This document shows, in pieces, positions 50,884 through 59,664 of a stretch of DNA of 64,000 nt (positions are counted from its first letter, which is position 1; the number at the start of each line of letters is the position of its first letter). The notes under the pieces were generated by a model. It saw only the letters and a program-made list of their open reading frames with translations. It was not told the origin of the DNA and ran no database searches. The translations under genes were made by a program, and so were the position numbers. The DNA lies in assembly GCA_025558095.1 (NCBI GenBank), contig JAIVFI010000042.1, positions 1 through 64,000 of the forward strand. The letters are read 5' to 3'. Source of the stretch: Hyaloraphidium curvatum (Eukaryota; Monoblepharomycota; Hyaloraphidiomycetes; Hyaloraphidiales; Hyaloraphidiaceae).

Positions 50884-51990
50884 ATGAAGCAGAAGCAGCG
50901 CGGCCGGCCCCGCGAGTACGAGACGCTGGCGCACGTGCGGCCGGGGGTGCGCGTCGCGCGGCACACGCCGACCGGCGAGATCCGCTGCGTGCGGTCGTTC
51001 CCCAAGCCGCCGCCCGGCAGCTGCGCGGCCGCCGTCGACGCGGCGCGCAGGGAGGCCGAGGGCGCCGCGCGGCTGCTGCGCGACGACGCCGCAGGCCACC
51101 CCGGCGTGCCCGCCTTCAAGGACTTCAAGGAGACCGACCGCGGGTGGCACCTCGTCACAGAACACGTAAACGGGCCGGTGGGCACCGCGGGGGGTCGCCT
51201 GCATGAGCATGCTGACGCCTTCCTCTTCCCCCTTCCCTCCTTCCCCTCCCCGGCCCCCTCCCCTGTCCAGGACCTGCCGGCCCTGCTCGCCGCGCACCGC
51301 GGCCCCCCGCCCGAGCCCTTCGCCGCGGCGCTGGTCGCCGCCATCCTCCGCTCGCTCGCCTTCCTCCTCGCAAAGGGCCACGCACTGCCCCCGCTGCACC
51401 CGCACGCAATCGCCCTCCGCTCCCCGCACGACCCCTCCTCCGCCGTGCTCGTCGGCATCGCCTGCCCCGCCTCACCCGCGCCCTGCGCCCGCCGCGCCTC
51501 CACCGGCGGCCCCGACGCCCCGGCACACGACTCGGCATTCCTCCCTCCCGCCAACCTGCCCCCGGCCCGATCAGCGGTGCTCCTCGCCGCCCGCCTGGCG
51601 TACTATCTCCTCACCTCCCAGCCCCCGCTGCCGATCGCCCACCCGCCCTTCCCCAAGGGCCCCACCCCCGAGGCCCGCGCCTTTGTCCGCTTCCTCCTTC
51701 ACCCCGACCCGCCCTCCCTCGGCGAGGCCCTCGCGCACCCGTGGCTCGCGCCCTTCGGCGCCTCCGACGAGGGCACGGCGGTCGAGTTCGACGCGCGCCG
51801 CGGGCTCCGCCCCGCATCCGCCGAGCCGGCGCCGGGGTGGGACGACTCGGCGTGCGACCTGTCGGCGGACGCGATGCGGGAGATGCCGGCCGCGCCGTCG
51901 CCGACGGTGGGCGCGTGGAGGGGGGACGAGGCGCCGGAGCTGCCGGGGTTGATGGCGTTCCTGCGGGTCAGGCTGCATTCGGCGTCGTGA
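50884..51990 (+). CDS. Protein-kinase-fold pseudokinase
   Basis: Exons 50884-51165 and 51271-51990 with a 105-nt in-frame intron (GTAAAC donor, CAG acceptor) that encodes only Pro/Phe/Ser filler; 333 residues. The order suggests a kinase fold: VRPGVRVARHTPTGEIRCVR in the place of the glycine loop, HPGVPAFKDFKETDRGWHLV in the hinge region, AAILRSLAFLLAKGHALPPL for helix E, and RAFVRFLLHPDPPSLGEALA then HPWLAPF, typical of the last kinase helix. The VAIK lysine, HRD and DFG motifs cannot be found, so it should not phosphorylate. Likely an adaptor or regulator. The family call rests on overall pattern. Confidence 0.5.
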   Translation: MKQKQRGRPREYETLAHVRPGVRVARHTPTGEIRCVRSFPKPPPGSCAAAVDAARREAEGAARLLRDDAAGHPGVPAFKDFKETDRGWHLVTEHVNGPVGTAGGRLHEHADAFLFPLPSFPSPAPSPVQDLPALLAAHRGPPPEPFAAALVAAILRSLAFLLAKGHALPPLHPHAIALRSPHDPSSAVLVGIACPASPAPCARRASTGGPDAPAHDSAFLPPANLPPARSAVLLAARLAYYLLTSQPPLPIAHPPFPKGPTPEARAFVRFLLHPDPPSLGEALAHPWLAPFGASDEGTAVEFDARRGLRPASAEPAPGWDDSACDLSADAMREMPAAPSPTVGAWRGDEAPELPGLMAFLRVRLHSAS

Positions 51991-52438
51991 GGGTCGGGGG
52001 GGGGGGCGGGGCGGGGGACCGCGGGCACGGTCTGCGGGCTGCAAGGGGGAGAGCGAGGCGCCCTGGTGGCGCCCGCATGATGTAGAACATGGAAGTCGTG
52101 TATCGACGCCGTTCTCTTGTTGATTGACCTGGGTGTGCATGTCACTCGTCTTACCCGCGCACCGTTGCATTTTGCAGCGCGAGACATCGCCAAGCCCGCC
52201 CGCCTTCCCTGGCCACCGTCCAATCCCCGCAACAGTACAGGGAAACTGTCCAAGCAGAGAAAAAGAGGCTACCGCAGTACAGAACCCACCGTTGATTGGC
52301 TCCGGTGCGAAAGCCGCGACCGGCGTCCCATTCCCCGACGCCCCCGATCCATCGCCAGGCCATCGCCCGGGCCGCGCATCCGAGGCACCCAATCGCAGCC
52401 AACGAGGAGAAAATGGACACATCACGGTAGGGACCCCG
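51991..52438. other. Intergenic
   Basis: 448 bp between the pseudokinase stop and the left arm of the inverted repeat. No gene seen. Confidence 0.35.
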
Positions 52439-52554
52439 TCCCCGACGCGGTCCAGCGGGTAGCGCACGACCGAGGGCGACGGGGAGGTTGCGGACGGGTG
52501 GGGATGGCGGGAGGAGCACGGGAGGGAGTAGTCCGCGTTCAGGAGGGGATCCAT
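52439..52554 (-). pseudogene. 5' fragment of the cupin gene in the left arm
   Basis: Minus-strand copy of the first 38 codons of the gene at 54832-55680 (MDPLLNADYSLPCSS...). The similarity stops at 52439 in the middle of the leader before the cupin domain, so it cannot make a cupin. Confidence 0.8.
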
Positions 52555-52768
52555 TGCAGCGGGAAGACGGGCGGTGGTGGTGACGGTGCGCGGTCGGCGG
52601 GAACCGCAGGGGATGCTGCCCGCTCGGGTCCCGTGAGCGCTTTCGAGGGCCAGCAGGTGCAGACAAGCGACCGTTGCGGGTCCGTGGGCCGAGGGAAGGA
52701 AGGTGCGGAGGGCAGCTACGGCGTCGCGGACGTCCCGCCCGTAATCTGCTGTCGCCGGTAGCCCTTAC

Positions 52769-52776
52769 AATATAGG
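52769..52776 (+). promoter_or_regulatory. TATA box of the left U6 copy
   Basis: AATATAGG lies about 30-35 bp before the U6 5' end, the spacing used by RNA polymerase III type 3 and yeast-type U6 promoters. Confidence 0.55.
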
Positions 52777-52804
52777 TGGCAACCTTTGCTACATTTCCTT
52801 GACA

Positions 52805-52908
52805 TCTCCTTCGGGAGCTCTGTCTATACAAAATTGGAAACGATACAGAGAAGATTAGCATGGCTCCCTGTGCAAGGATGACACGCAGCGACGAGTGGAT
52901 AGCCCCTC
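52805..52908 (+). ncRNA. U6: U6 spliceosomal RNA, left copy
   Basis: A 5' hairpin CTCC-TTCG-GGAG (52806-52817) leads into AAAATTGGAAACGATACAGA, with the invariant ACAGAGA box at 52845-52851 followed by AGATTAGCATGG and GCAAGGATGACACGCA, the U4/U6 and internal stem-loop region. Compared with known U6 there is an extra A in TTGGAAACG and a CTCCCTGTGC in place of CCCCTGCGC. The usual oligo-T terminator is not found within 140 bp. Either the 3' end is unusual or both copies are defective. The 3' border given is approximate. Confidence 0.88.
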
Positions 52909-53066
52909 GGGGCAACGATTATGCTGCGCGTGGATACGAATAGACCGCCTCGCTCGAAATGCGATCCTCCGGAACGTCCCTCGCCTCTCGCGTCCCGATG
53001 ACGGAGAAACGTCAACGCCCACCTCGTAAGCGCCGCCTCTGACTGCGGCACGCCACTCGATGGTAG

Positions 53067-53294
53067 ATGCCTCTCGCTACTCGAACCCGTGGCTGCGCGT
53101 CGCTGCTATGGTTGCTGCGCAGATGTGCCGACGCGGTGCCGCCGCACGCAGTAAACCCAGCCGTCCGCCGCTGCACTCGCCGGTTCCGGCACAGAACGTC
53201 CGAAACAGAACGTCCGGCCCTGCCGTCGGCTGCAATCGCCCAGGCGCATGCCCTCGATCGCGTCGCGCTCCTGGACCCATGGCCGCCTCCGACG
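53067..53294 (+). pseudogene. 5' fragment of the LRR-type frame in the left arm
   Basis: Identical for 76 codons to the frame that starts at 54319 on the minus strand (MPLATRTRGCASLLWLLRRC). Beyond the arm edge the frame runs on without similarity. Whether this shared leader is translated at all is uncertain. Confidence 0.4.
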
Positions 53295-53648
53295 CCTCTC
53301 CACCCAAAATCCTCCTGGCCCCGCACTGTGCCTCGCCCACCGGCGCAGGCAGTCTACAATTGCTTGCGCCGCGAGCGCGTCCACGGCGGAGCCCACGAGA
53401 GCCAACAGGCGGGAAATCTCCTCCGGAACCGTGGACGCGCCATCTCGTTGTCCTGACGGGAGCAAGACAGCCATTGCGAAGTTGAGGGTGTTTCCAGTCA
53501 CGTTACTCGAGAGCGCCTCGTTGCCAACAACGATCAATGAGGTCAGCGCTGGCGTACCCAGTCTGATTTGCAACGGCGCGCTTTCGACAACAGAGAATCT
53601 ACTCAGAAGCATCCTGGCAAACGAGCTTGTGCGACGCCCAGTCCGCAA
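53295..53648 (-). pseudogene. Second, diverged 3' end of the LRR-type gene in the spacer
   Basis: Minus-strand frame with LQIRLGTPALTSLIVVGNEA, NTLNFAMAVLLPSGQRDG, VPEEISRLLALVGSAVDALA and QAIVDCLRRWARHS. It parallels the end of the neighbouring frame at 53675-54319 (TAEEASDMLALIAMLESLGW), suggesting a tandem duplicate. It has no 5' part and runs into the repeat arm. Confidence 0.35.
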
Positions 53649-53674
53649 CTACATCATCCAACGCCCTCCGTCAC

Positions 53675-54319
53675 CTACGGCTCCCATGTGCCCTCCACGA
53701 TCGCCTTCAGCTTCTCGACCTGTTCCAAATTCCACGAGTTGAGTCGCCATCCCAGCGATTCCAGCATGGCGATCAGAGCAAGCATGTCCGAGGCCTCCTC
53801 CGCGGTCGGCGGTTCACCCACAACCCATTTGTCCACCCCGGGCAGGAGCATGGCCACTTGCTCCACCCGTACGGTCAGCAGAGGAGTTCCGCCACAGATC
53901 CGCCGCACCGTGTCGGCTTCGCGATGGGGGAGAGGCCACAGGCGGAGCTGCCGGATGGTCAGCTGCCGCAAAGTGTCGCCAGGGGTGCGGGCGGCCAGGA
54001 CATCCGCGTCGAGGCCCCCAACCTCGAGGCTCACGAGCGAGGGGAGCTCCGCAAGGGCCGACCAGGTGTCTCCGTCCGTGTGGTCCGGATCCGTCGGAGG
54101 CGGCCATGGGTCCAGGAGCGCGACGCGATCGAGGGCATGCGCCTGGGCGATTGCAGCCGACGGCAGGGCCGGACGTTCTGTTTCGGACGTTCTGTGCCGG
54201 AACCGGCGAGTGCAGCGGCGGACGGCTGGGTTTACTGCGTGCGGCGGCACCGCGTCGGCACATCTGCGCAGCAACCATAGCAGCGACGCGCAGCCACGGG
54301 TTCGAGTAGCGAGAGGCAT
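53675..54319 (-). CDS. LRR/F-box-like protein, possibly a 3' fragment
   Basis: 214 residues on the minus strand, starting inside the right repeat arm. The first ~76 residues are Arg/Pro-rich and may be non-coding leader. The rest has leucine-rich character: LAELPSLVSLEVGGLDADVL, DTLRQLTIRQLRLWPLPHRE, GGTPLLTVRVEQVAMLLPGV, LALIAMLESLGWRLNSWNLE, ending VEGTWEP. Such leucine spacing is seen in fungal F-box/LRR proteins. The F-box itself is not visible. Confidence 0.4.
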   Translation of the reverse strand: MPLATRTRGCASLLWLLRRCADAVPPHAVNPAVRRCTRRFRHRTSETERPALPSAAIAQAHALDRVALLDPWPPPTDPDHTDGDTWSALAELPSLVSLEVGGLDADVLAARTPGDTLRQLTIRQLRLWPLPHREADTVRRICGGTPLLTVRVEQVAMLLPGVDKWVVGEPPTAEEASDMLALIAMLESLGWRLNSWNLEQVEKLKAIVEGTWEP

Positions 54320-54477
54320 CTACCATCGAGTGGCGTGCCGCAGTCAGAGGCGGCGCTTACGAGGTGGGCGTTGACGTTTCTCCGTCATCGGGACGCGAGA
54401 GGCGAGGGACGTTCCGGAGGATCGCATTTCGAGCGAGGCGGTCTATTCGTATCCACGCGCAGCATAATCGTTGCCCC

Positions 54478-54581
54478 GAGGGGCTATCCACTCGTCGCTG
54501 CGTGTCATCCTTGCACAGGGAGCCATGCTAATCTTCTCTGTATCGTTTCCAATTTTGTATAGACAGAGCTCCCGAAGGAGA
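54478..54581 (-). ncRNA. U6: U6 spliceosomal RNA, right copy
   Basis: Exact mirror of the left copy: hairpin at 54580-54569, ACAGAGA at 54541-54535, the same two deviations from canonical U6 and the same lack of an oligo-T terminator. The two U6 genes point toward each other across the repeat centre. Confidence 0.88.
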
Positions 54582-54609
54582 TGTCAAGGAAATGTAGCAA
54601 AGGTTGCCA

Positions 54610-54617
54610 CCTATATT
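54610..54617 (-). promoter_or_regulatory. TATA box of the right U6 copy
   Basis: Mirror of 52769-52776, about 30-35 bp upstream of the right U6 start. The cupin ATG is about 215 bp further out, in the opposite direction, so the U6 and cupin promoters are divergent. Confidence 0.55.
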
Positions 54618-54831
54618 GTAAGGGCTACCGGCGACAGCAGATTACGGGCGGGACGTCCGCGACGCCGTAGCTGCCCTCCGCACCTTCCTTCCCTCGGCCC
54701 ACGGACCCGCAACGGTCGCTTGTCTGCACCTGCTGGCCCTCGAAAGCGCTCACGGGACCCGAGCGGGCAGCATCCCCTGCGGTTCCCGCCGACCGCGCAC
54801 CGTCACCACCACCGCCCGTCTTCCCGCTGCA

Positions 54832-55680
54832 ATGGATCCCCTCCTGAACGCGGACTACTCCCTCCCGTGCTCCTCCCGCCATCCCCACCCGTCCGCAACC
54901 TCCCCGTCGCCCTCGGTCGTCCGCTACCCGCTGGACCGCGTCGGGGATGAGGTGGCGCGGGCGACCTCGCTGGTGCGCTACCTCCCCGGCGGCTCCTTCC
55001 CGCCCCACACCCACGGCGGCGGCGAGGAGTTCCTCGTCCTCGAGGGCGAGTTCGGCGACGAGCACGGGCTCTACCCGTCGGGAAGCTATGTTCGGAACCC
55101 CGTGGGCTCGCGGCACAACCCCCGCGTCGGCCCCTCGGGCTGCCTCATCCTCGTCAAGCTGCGGTGGATGCGCGGGGACGAGCCTTACGTTTCGTGGTCC
55201 GCGGACACCCGGGAGCTGAGGACCGAGTCGCCGTACCCGGCGGTGGGGGGCAGCTGGCCGCCCGTGGACCTGCCGCCCGGGACTCCCGAGGAGAAGGGGG
55301 CGACGACGGTGTACTACTCCCCGAAGTCGAAGAGCGGGACGGAGAGGGTGAGGATCGTGGAGCTGGGCACGGGGCCGGGGCAGGTGCGGGCGTTCGACGT
55401 GCCCAGGAAGGAGATCGACAGCGGTGGGCATTCCTTTCCGTTACCTGCTATCCGCAGCTTGCTGACACGACCTGCTGCTCGGCCCCCATGCCTGATAGGG
55501 GGCATCGAGATCCTCGTGCTCGACGGCTCGGTGTCGTTCGACGGCGAGGCGTGGGGACGGTGGGACTGGGTCCGGCGGCCCGCGACGAGCAAGGCGGGGC
55601 GGATCGCGCTGGCGTGGGAGGAGGACGCGAAGGTGTTTGTCAAGACGGGGTACCAGGAGGGTTGGACGGCCGAGGTGTGA
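54832..55680 (+). CDS. ChrR-type double-cupin protein
   Basis: Exons 54832-55423 and 55499-55680 (75-nt intron, GTGGGC donor); 257 residues. The first cupin has YLPGGSFPPHTHGGGEEFLV followed by LEGEFGDEHGLYPSGSYVRN and GSRHNPRVGPSGC: the H-x-H...E and late histidine of cupin motifs 1 and 2, as in ChrR-like zinc cupins. The second half (GIEILVLDGSVSFDGEAWG, RWDWVRRPA) repeats the fold with weaker metal ligands. ChrR-like cupins in bacteria bind anti-sigma factors; a stand-alone eukaryotic version is more likely a small-molecule dioxygenase or sensor. Its first 38 codons lie in the inverted repeat. Confidence 0.82.
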   Translation: MDPLLNADYSLPCSSRHPHPSATSPSPSVVRYPLDRVGDEVARATSLVRYLPGGSFPPHTHGGGEEFLVLEGEFGDEHGLYPSGSYVRNPVGSRHNPRVGPSGCLILVKLRWMRGDEPYVSWSADTRELRTESPYPAVGGSWPPVDLPPGTPEEKGATTVYYSPKSKSGTERVRIVELGTGPGQVRAFDVPRKEIDSGGHSFPLPAIRSLLTRPAARPPCLIGGIEILVLDGSVSFDGEAWGRWDWVRRPATSKAGRIALAWEEDAKVFVKTGYQEGWTAEV

Positions 55681-56041
55681 TTGCCGGATGGTTCCTTGAG
55701 ACAGGCAGGGTCGGTAGTCGGTGCGAGCGGGTTCTTGGACACGGCATGGGTATCTTGATTGTTTGCTCCTCTTGCGCAATTCAGACGCCGTCGATCGCGG
55801 TCCAGGGCGGTGCTGGACGGTCGTGCGCAGGCCGCACGCCGAGTGGCCGGTCTTGCGTGTCCCGGCATCCAACCCAGCATCAGGGACCGCGCAAAGGCTC
55901 TGCATTCTCTACGATCCTTCCTGCCGAATATCCATCTCCAACTTCTGCTGGCGCTCGTCTCGAAAGGTTATTGAGCCTGATTTGTCTCCACCTCCGGTCG
56001 GCCTCAGCCACAGACCGAGCTCCCGCCGTCAGCAAAGCGCG
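55681..56041. other. Intergenic
   Basis: 361 bp between the cupin and the DOMON gene. No gene seen. Confidence 0.35.
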
Positions 56042-57995
56042 ATGGCTCTCCGCGCGGCGGCCGCCGCCGCCTCGGCGCTCCTGGCCTTTGCGGCCCTCGC
56101 GCCCGCCGCCTCCGCCGCGGTGCCGCCGTCGTCCGCGCCCTTTGCGCCGCCCTTCCCCGTGTCCGATTTCTCGGCGACCGAATCGCTCTCGCCGACGATG
56201 CAGCTCTTCTGGAAGGTCGACGCCGCCGCGGGCACGATCACCGTCGGCGTCGCGTCGCTGCAGGCGCCCGGCTGGGCCGGCGTCGGCTTCTCGGACAACG
56301 GCGGCATGACCGGCGCGGACATCGTGACCGGCAGGCTGGCCGCGGCCTCGGGCGCGGCGATCTCGGCCGGGTCGACGCCGGGCTTCGTGGTCGAGGACCG
56401 CTACGCGACGACGTTCGCGGAGCCCAAGGTCGACAGCTCGCCGTCGGCCACCGCCCTGTTCGGCTTCCAGAACGCCACCATGACCGCCTTTGTCTTCCGC
56501 CGCCCGCTGACGGCCCGCTGCAACGGCGAAAGCACCTCCGTCTCGGCGACCCGCGCGCAATGGGTCATCTTCGCCCACGGGGAGTCGAATGAGTTGGCGT
56601 ACCACGGCGACAACCGCGGGCAGAAGCACATCTTCCTCCAGCAGCCCGTGCTCACCTTCCCGGACCTGCCCGCGGACGTGCTCAACGTGACCATCGCGAC
56701 GCCGCCGGTCGTGGTGCCCCGCAACAAGACCACCATGTGGGTTGCCGACGGCGTCGGACTGATGGCGAACACGATCCTGACTTCTTTGCCTGAAGGTACT
56801 GCTACTCGCTCCACCAGCTCCCCTCGGACCGCCCCTACCACGTCATCCGCGAGGAGCCCGTCATAACCTCCAAGCGCGCGCACCACATGATCCTCTACTC
56901 GTGCACCGCCGCCCAGGTCGAGACCGCCCGCTCGCGGCTCAACGGCTCCGACGTGGCGTGCAACTCGTACGGAGCGCAGAGGGAGCGCAAGTTTGCCAAC
57001 CCGTGCACGGCTTTCTTCACCGGTTGGGCTCTGGGGGGCAAGGAGGTGGTGCTGCCGGAGGGGGTCGGGAGGCCGATGGGGGGCGACAAGGGGCCGTCAT
57101 TCGTTCTTCTGGAGATGCATTTGGACAACGTCGCCGGGGAGCCTGGTGGGTGTCGATGCCGGCAACCAATCCGCGTTCCCGGCTCATTCCTCCCCGCTCC
57201 CGTTGCCAGACACCACCGACTCCTCCGGCATGCGCCTCAGCTACACCCCCAACCTCCGCGCGCAAGACATGGGCGTCCTCACCCTCGGCGTCTTCACCCA
57301 GCAGATCGTCATCCCTCCCCAGACCTCCAACTACACCATCCGCTCCATCTGCCCCTCGGACTGCACCTCCCAGCTCTCCCAGAAGAGCACCATCTTCGGC
57401 GCCGTCCTGCACATGCACACCGCCGGGCGCAGTATGCGCACCAGGATCATCCGCAACGGCACGGAGCTCGAGCCGCTGGCCCAAGCGCACTACGACAATG
57501 CGTACCAGGGTTACATCCTCTCGGACGGGAGGGAGGAGCTGAGACCAGGGGATACGGTGGTGACCGAGTGCACGTGGAACACCGTTGGGAGGAGCGAGAA
57601 CGTGACGGGCGGGGAGGAGACGAGCCAGGAGGTGGGTTGCCTCTCGCGCGCGGGATTCCCGCACTTCAGCTGACCCGCCCCCCCCCCCCCCCCCCGCGCT
57701 GCAGATGTGCTTCTCCTTCCTCAACGTGTTCCCGGCCCCTTCGATCGACGTGTGCATGACCACCGCGACCGACCCCAAGGTCGCCTTCTGCCCGCCCGCC
57801 GACGCGCAGGTGGACCAGGTCAACTTCCGCAACTTCCTGCGGCTGCAGACCATGCCGCAGGGCGTGCAGGAGTGGCCCGTGACGGGGAACCAGTGCGGGC
57901 CGGTGATAGTGTCGAGGCCGTCGGCGGCGGCGAGGTGGGGCGCCGGGTTGGTTGGAGCGGTGGGGGCCGCGGTGCTGGCCCTGGCGGTCTTGTGA
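56042..57995 (+). CDS. Secreted DOMON and copper type II monooxygenase protein (DBH/MOXD-like)
   Basis: Exons 56042-56736, 56796-57145, 57210-57631 and 57705-57995; 585 residues. Signal peptide, then a DOMON domain (LFWKVDAAAGTITVGVASLQ, WAGVGFSDNGGMTGADIVTG, WVIFAHGE). Exon 2 opens the copper monooxygenase fold: YCYSLHQLPSDRPYHVIREE, KRAHHMILYSC, ANPCTAFFTGWALGG, EMHLDN. The second copper domain has AVLHMHTAGRSMR and, across intron 3, the methionine ligand of EMCFSFLNVFP. The C-terminus is hydrophobic (AGLVGAVGAAVLALAVL), a GPI or membrane anchor. Intron 1 uses an AAG acceptor; intron 3 has an 18-C polypyrimidine tract. In animals this architecture hydroxylates dopamine or related amines with ascorbate. 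Confidence 0.87.
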
Positions 57996-58166
57996 GCGCG
58001 GGAAGGGTGTAAATTGTTGTTTATCGTAGCGATATCAGTGCAATCAGGAACATCTGCGGGCCGCCGAGCACAGGATCTCAACGACGCCCCCGGCCCGCTC
58101 ACCTCTCAACCGGTGCAGACCCTTCTTCCGGACTGCTTTCGAACTCTTGCGCTCCCCTCCGAAGCG

Positions 58167-59330
58167 ATGAAGCACCTCCCCGATCAGAATTCCATGCCCG
58201 CTCCTGCCTCGGAGAGGCCTGCCGAGGACGGGCGGCGCCTGCCCCCGGAGCTCCTCGGTCGCGTCGCGAAGCTCGGCTACTGCGAACCGGGCTTGGTCTC
58301 GATGGGCGCTGCCAAAGACAAAGACTCTTGGACCTGCCAGGACCTCGTGACGTTCATGCTCGCCTGCCGGGATTGCTACTACCTCGGCCTGCCGCTCCTG
58401 ATGAGGCACCTCGACCTCGGGTCGGCCGACGAGAACGACGATGTCGTCGTCTCGCAAGATCAGTGGCGCGCTTGCCTCGGCGACTGCGTCGGAGCGGACA
58501 AGTTTGCGCTGGTTCGATCCGTGCATTTCGTTTCCTTCGAGGACGACGGATCCGACTGCGCAGCACAGCTCTCGGTGCTGCGGCGGTGCATTCCGAACGT
58601 GGTCGACCTGAAATTTTCTGCTTACTTTACGCCCGAAGTTGCGGAGAGCTTTTGGTCGCTCTTCCAGGATGCGCGAAGTTTGGAGGAGGTCGAGATCACT
58701 GCCTTCGGCCCCTTCCACCGGCCGCTCGAGGCGGGTTTCAGGCTTCCGCGACACCTCCGCAGCTTCCGCATTTACTTTGACGAAACGTTACTGGACGACG
58801 TTGTTCCCTTTCTTGACGATCTCGGACGGCAGGCCCATTTGCTGGATGATTTCAAGCTCGGTGGACCTTTGTTGCCTGATATGGGGCTTGGGACTGCTTT
58901 GATTGCCAAAATGACGTCGGCATCGGTCTATTGCGACGATTTGGACTGGCTTTCATCGTTCCCGGGTTTGGCCATACGCGACCTGCGGATCGAGGAGGCG
59001 GAGGAGGTGACCGAGGACGCTTGGTCCGGGCCACCGCTGCACTCCGTCCGGAAGGTCACGATGCGACTTGCCAGGGCGTACGCGATCCAACCTGTGTTGG
59101 CTCATTTCCCTTCGCTCACGGAGATCACGATCTACGACGCCGTTCCTTGGTCCGAGGGAAACGCGGAGGATTTCGAGGTCATCGCGGCCAAGATTCGCCA
59201 ATCGAAGCTCGTGCAACTCCGAGCCCTGAACTGCGACAGAAAGAAATGGGAGGACTCGGATCGGGAGAGCGAAATGTGGCTTTCCCTTCCAAAGATCGAG
59301 TGGAAGTGGCGGGGCGAGCGGTGGCGCTAG
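58167..59330 (+). CDS. F-box/LRR-like protein
   Basis: 387 residues, single exon, ATG at 58167. N-terminal RRLPPELLGRVAKLGYCEPG and LVTFMLACRDCYYLGLPLLM resemble a fungal F-box with the following CRxxxxLGxPLL helix. The rest is leucine-rich: LSVLRRCIPNVVDLKFSAYF, LEEVEITAFGPFHRPL, LRSFRIYFDETLLDDVVPFL, LHSVRKVTMRLARAYAI, HFPSLTEITIYDAVPWSEGN. It ends WLSLPKIEWKWRGERWR. Predicted substrate adaptor of an SCF ubiquitin ligase. Degenerate paralogues follow at 61277 and 61740. Confidence 0.65.
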   Translation: MKHLPDQNSMPAPASERPAEDGRRLPPELLGRVAKLGYCEPGLVSMGAAKDKDSWTCQDLVTFMLACRDCYYLGLPLLMRHLDLGSADENDDVVVSQDQWRACLGDCVGADKFALVRSVHFVSFEDDGSDCAAQLSVLRRCIPNVVDLKFSAYFTPEVAESFWSLFQDARSLEEVEITAFGPFHRPLEAGFRLPRHLRSFRIYFDETLLDDVVPFLDDLGRQAHLLDDFKLGGPLLPDMGLGTALIAKMTSASVYCDDLDWLSSFPGLAIRDLRIEEAEEVTEDAWSGPPLHSVRKVTMRLARAYAIQPVLAHFPSLTEITIYDAVPWSEGNAEDFEVIAAKIRQSKLVQLRALNCDRKKWEDSDRESEMWLSLPKIEWKWRGERWR

Positions 59331-59490
59331 CCGGGGAGAGCAGATAGAGATTCGTTGGTCGTGCTACGTTGTGTCTGTCGGCGCTCCTCGGTTAGCGTTT
59401 GGTCCCCGGGAGGCAGGCTTTTCAAATGGCCAGCTGTCCGACGCTTGGCCTCTCCTCCCTGCTCCTCCTCCGCAGCTTTCTTGCTCACGA
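59331..59490 (+). repeat. Duplicated 3' flank of the F-box gene, copy 1
   Basis: Starts with CAGATAGAGATTC at 59341 and includes GGCAGGCTTTTCAAATGGCC. The same order of blocks recurs after the F-box relic at 61738 (61761 onward). A further short copy of the start (CAGATAG-TAGAGATTC) is at 59614, and another is at 62081. Confidence 0.6.
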
Positions 59491-59664
59491 GAAAAGAGCA
59501 GGCATTAAAAGTTGAAGCTGGCAATGGGACGTTGAAGTCGGATCGGAAGGACGCCGATGCTGAAGGTGAGATTTGGCTCTCTTTTCGGACAGCGTGGCAC
59601 TAGGTCAACAAAGACAGATAGTAGAGATTCATCAACTTCTGCAACAGGCCTGAAAGCGACCGCC
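59491..59664 (+). pseudogene. Short F-box/LRR 3' remnant
   Basis: A plus-strand frame ends LKSDRKDADAEGEIWLSF, similar to CDRKKWEDSDRESEMWLSL of the intact F-box protein, then CAGATAG-TAGAGATTC at 59614-59629. Only the last ~25 codons remain. Confidence 0.4.

Larger units (their letters stand above)
52439..53294 (+). repeat. Left arm of an 856-bp inverted repeat
   Basis: Every position x pairs with 107386-x in the right arm (54092-54947). I found a single mismatch (52465 against 54921) where I compared bases directly; the reading frames of the arms are otherwise the same. The arm contains, outward to inward, the first 38-39 codons of the cupin gene, a U6 gene, and the first ~76 codons of the LRR-type frame. 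Identity ends sharply at both edges. Confidence 0.93.
54092..54947 (-). repeat. Right arm of the 856-bp inverted repeat
   Basis: Reverse complement of 52439-53294, separated from it by a 797-bp spacer. This arm carries the start of the intact cupin gene and so is probably the ancestral location, the left arm being the inverted copy. Confidence 0.93.

Noticed and set aside
54335-54562. 75-codon frame present in both repeat arms (also 52824-53051) as a duplicated gene
   Set aside because: It overlaps the U6 gene antisense and has no protein-like features; duplicated only because it lies in the repeat.
57676-57704. Run of 18 cytosines as a possible assembly error or functional tract
   Set aside because: It sits just before a CAG acceptor as a polypyrimidine tract; homopolymer length may be uncertain but does not affect the reading frame.
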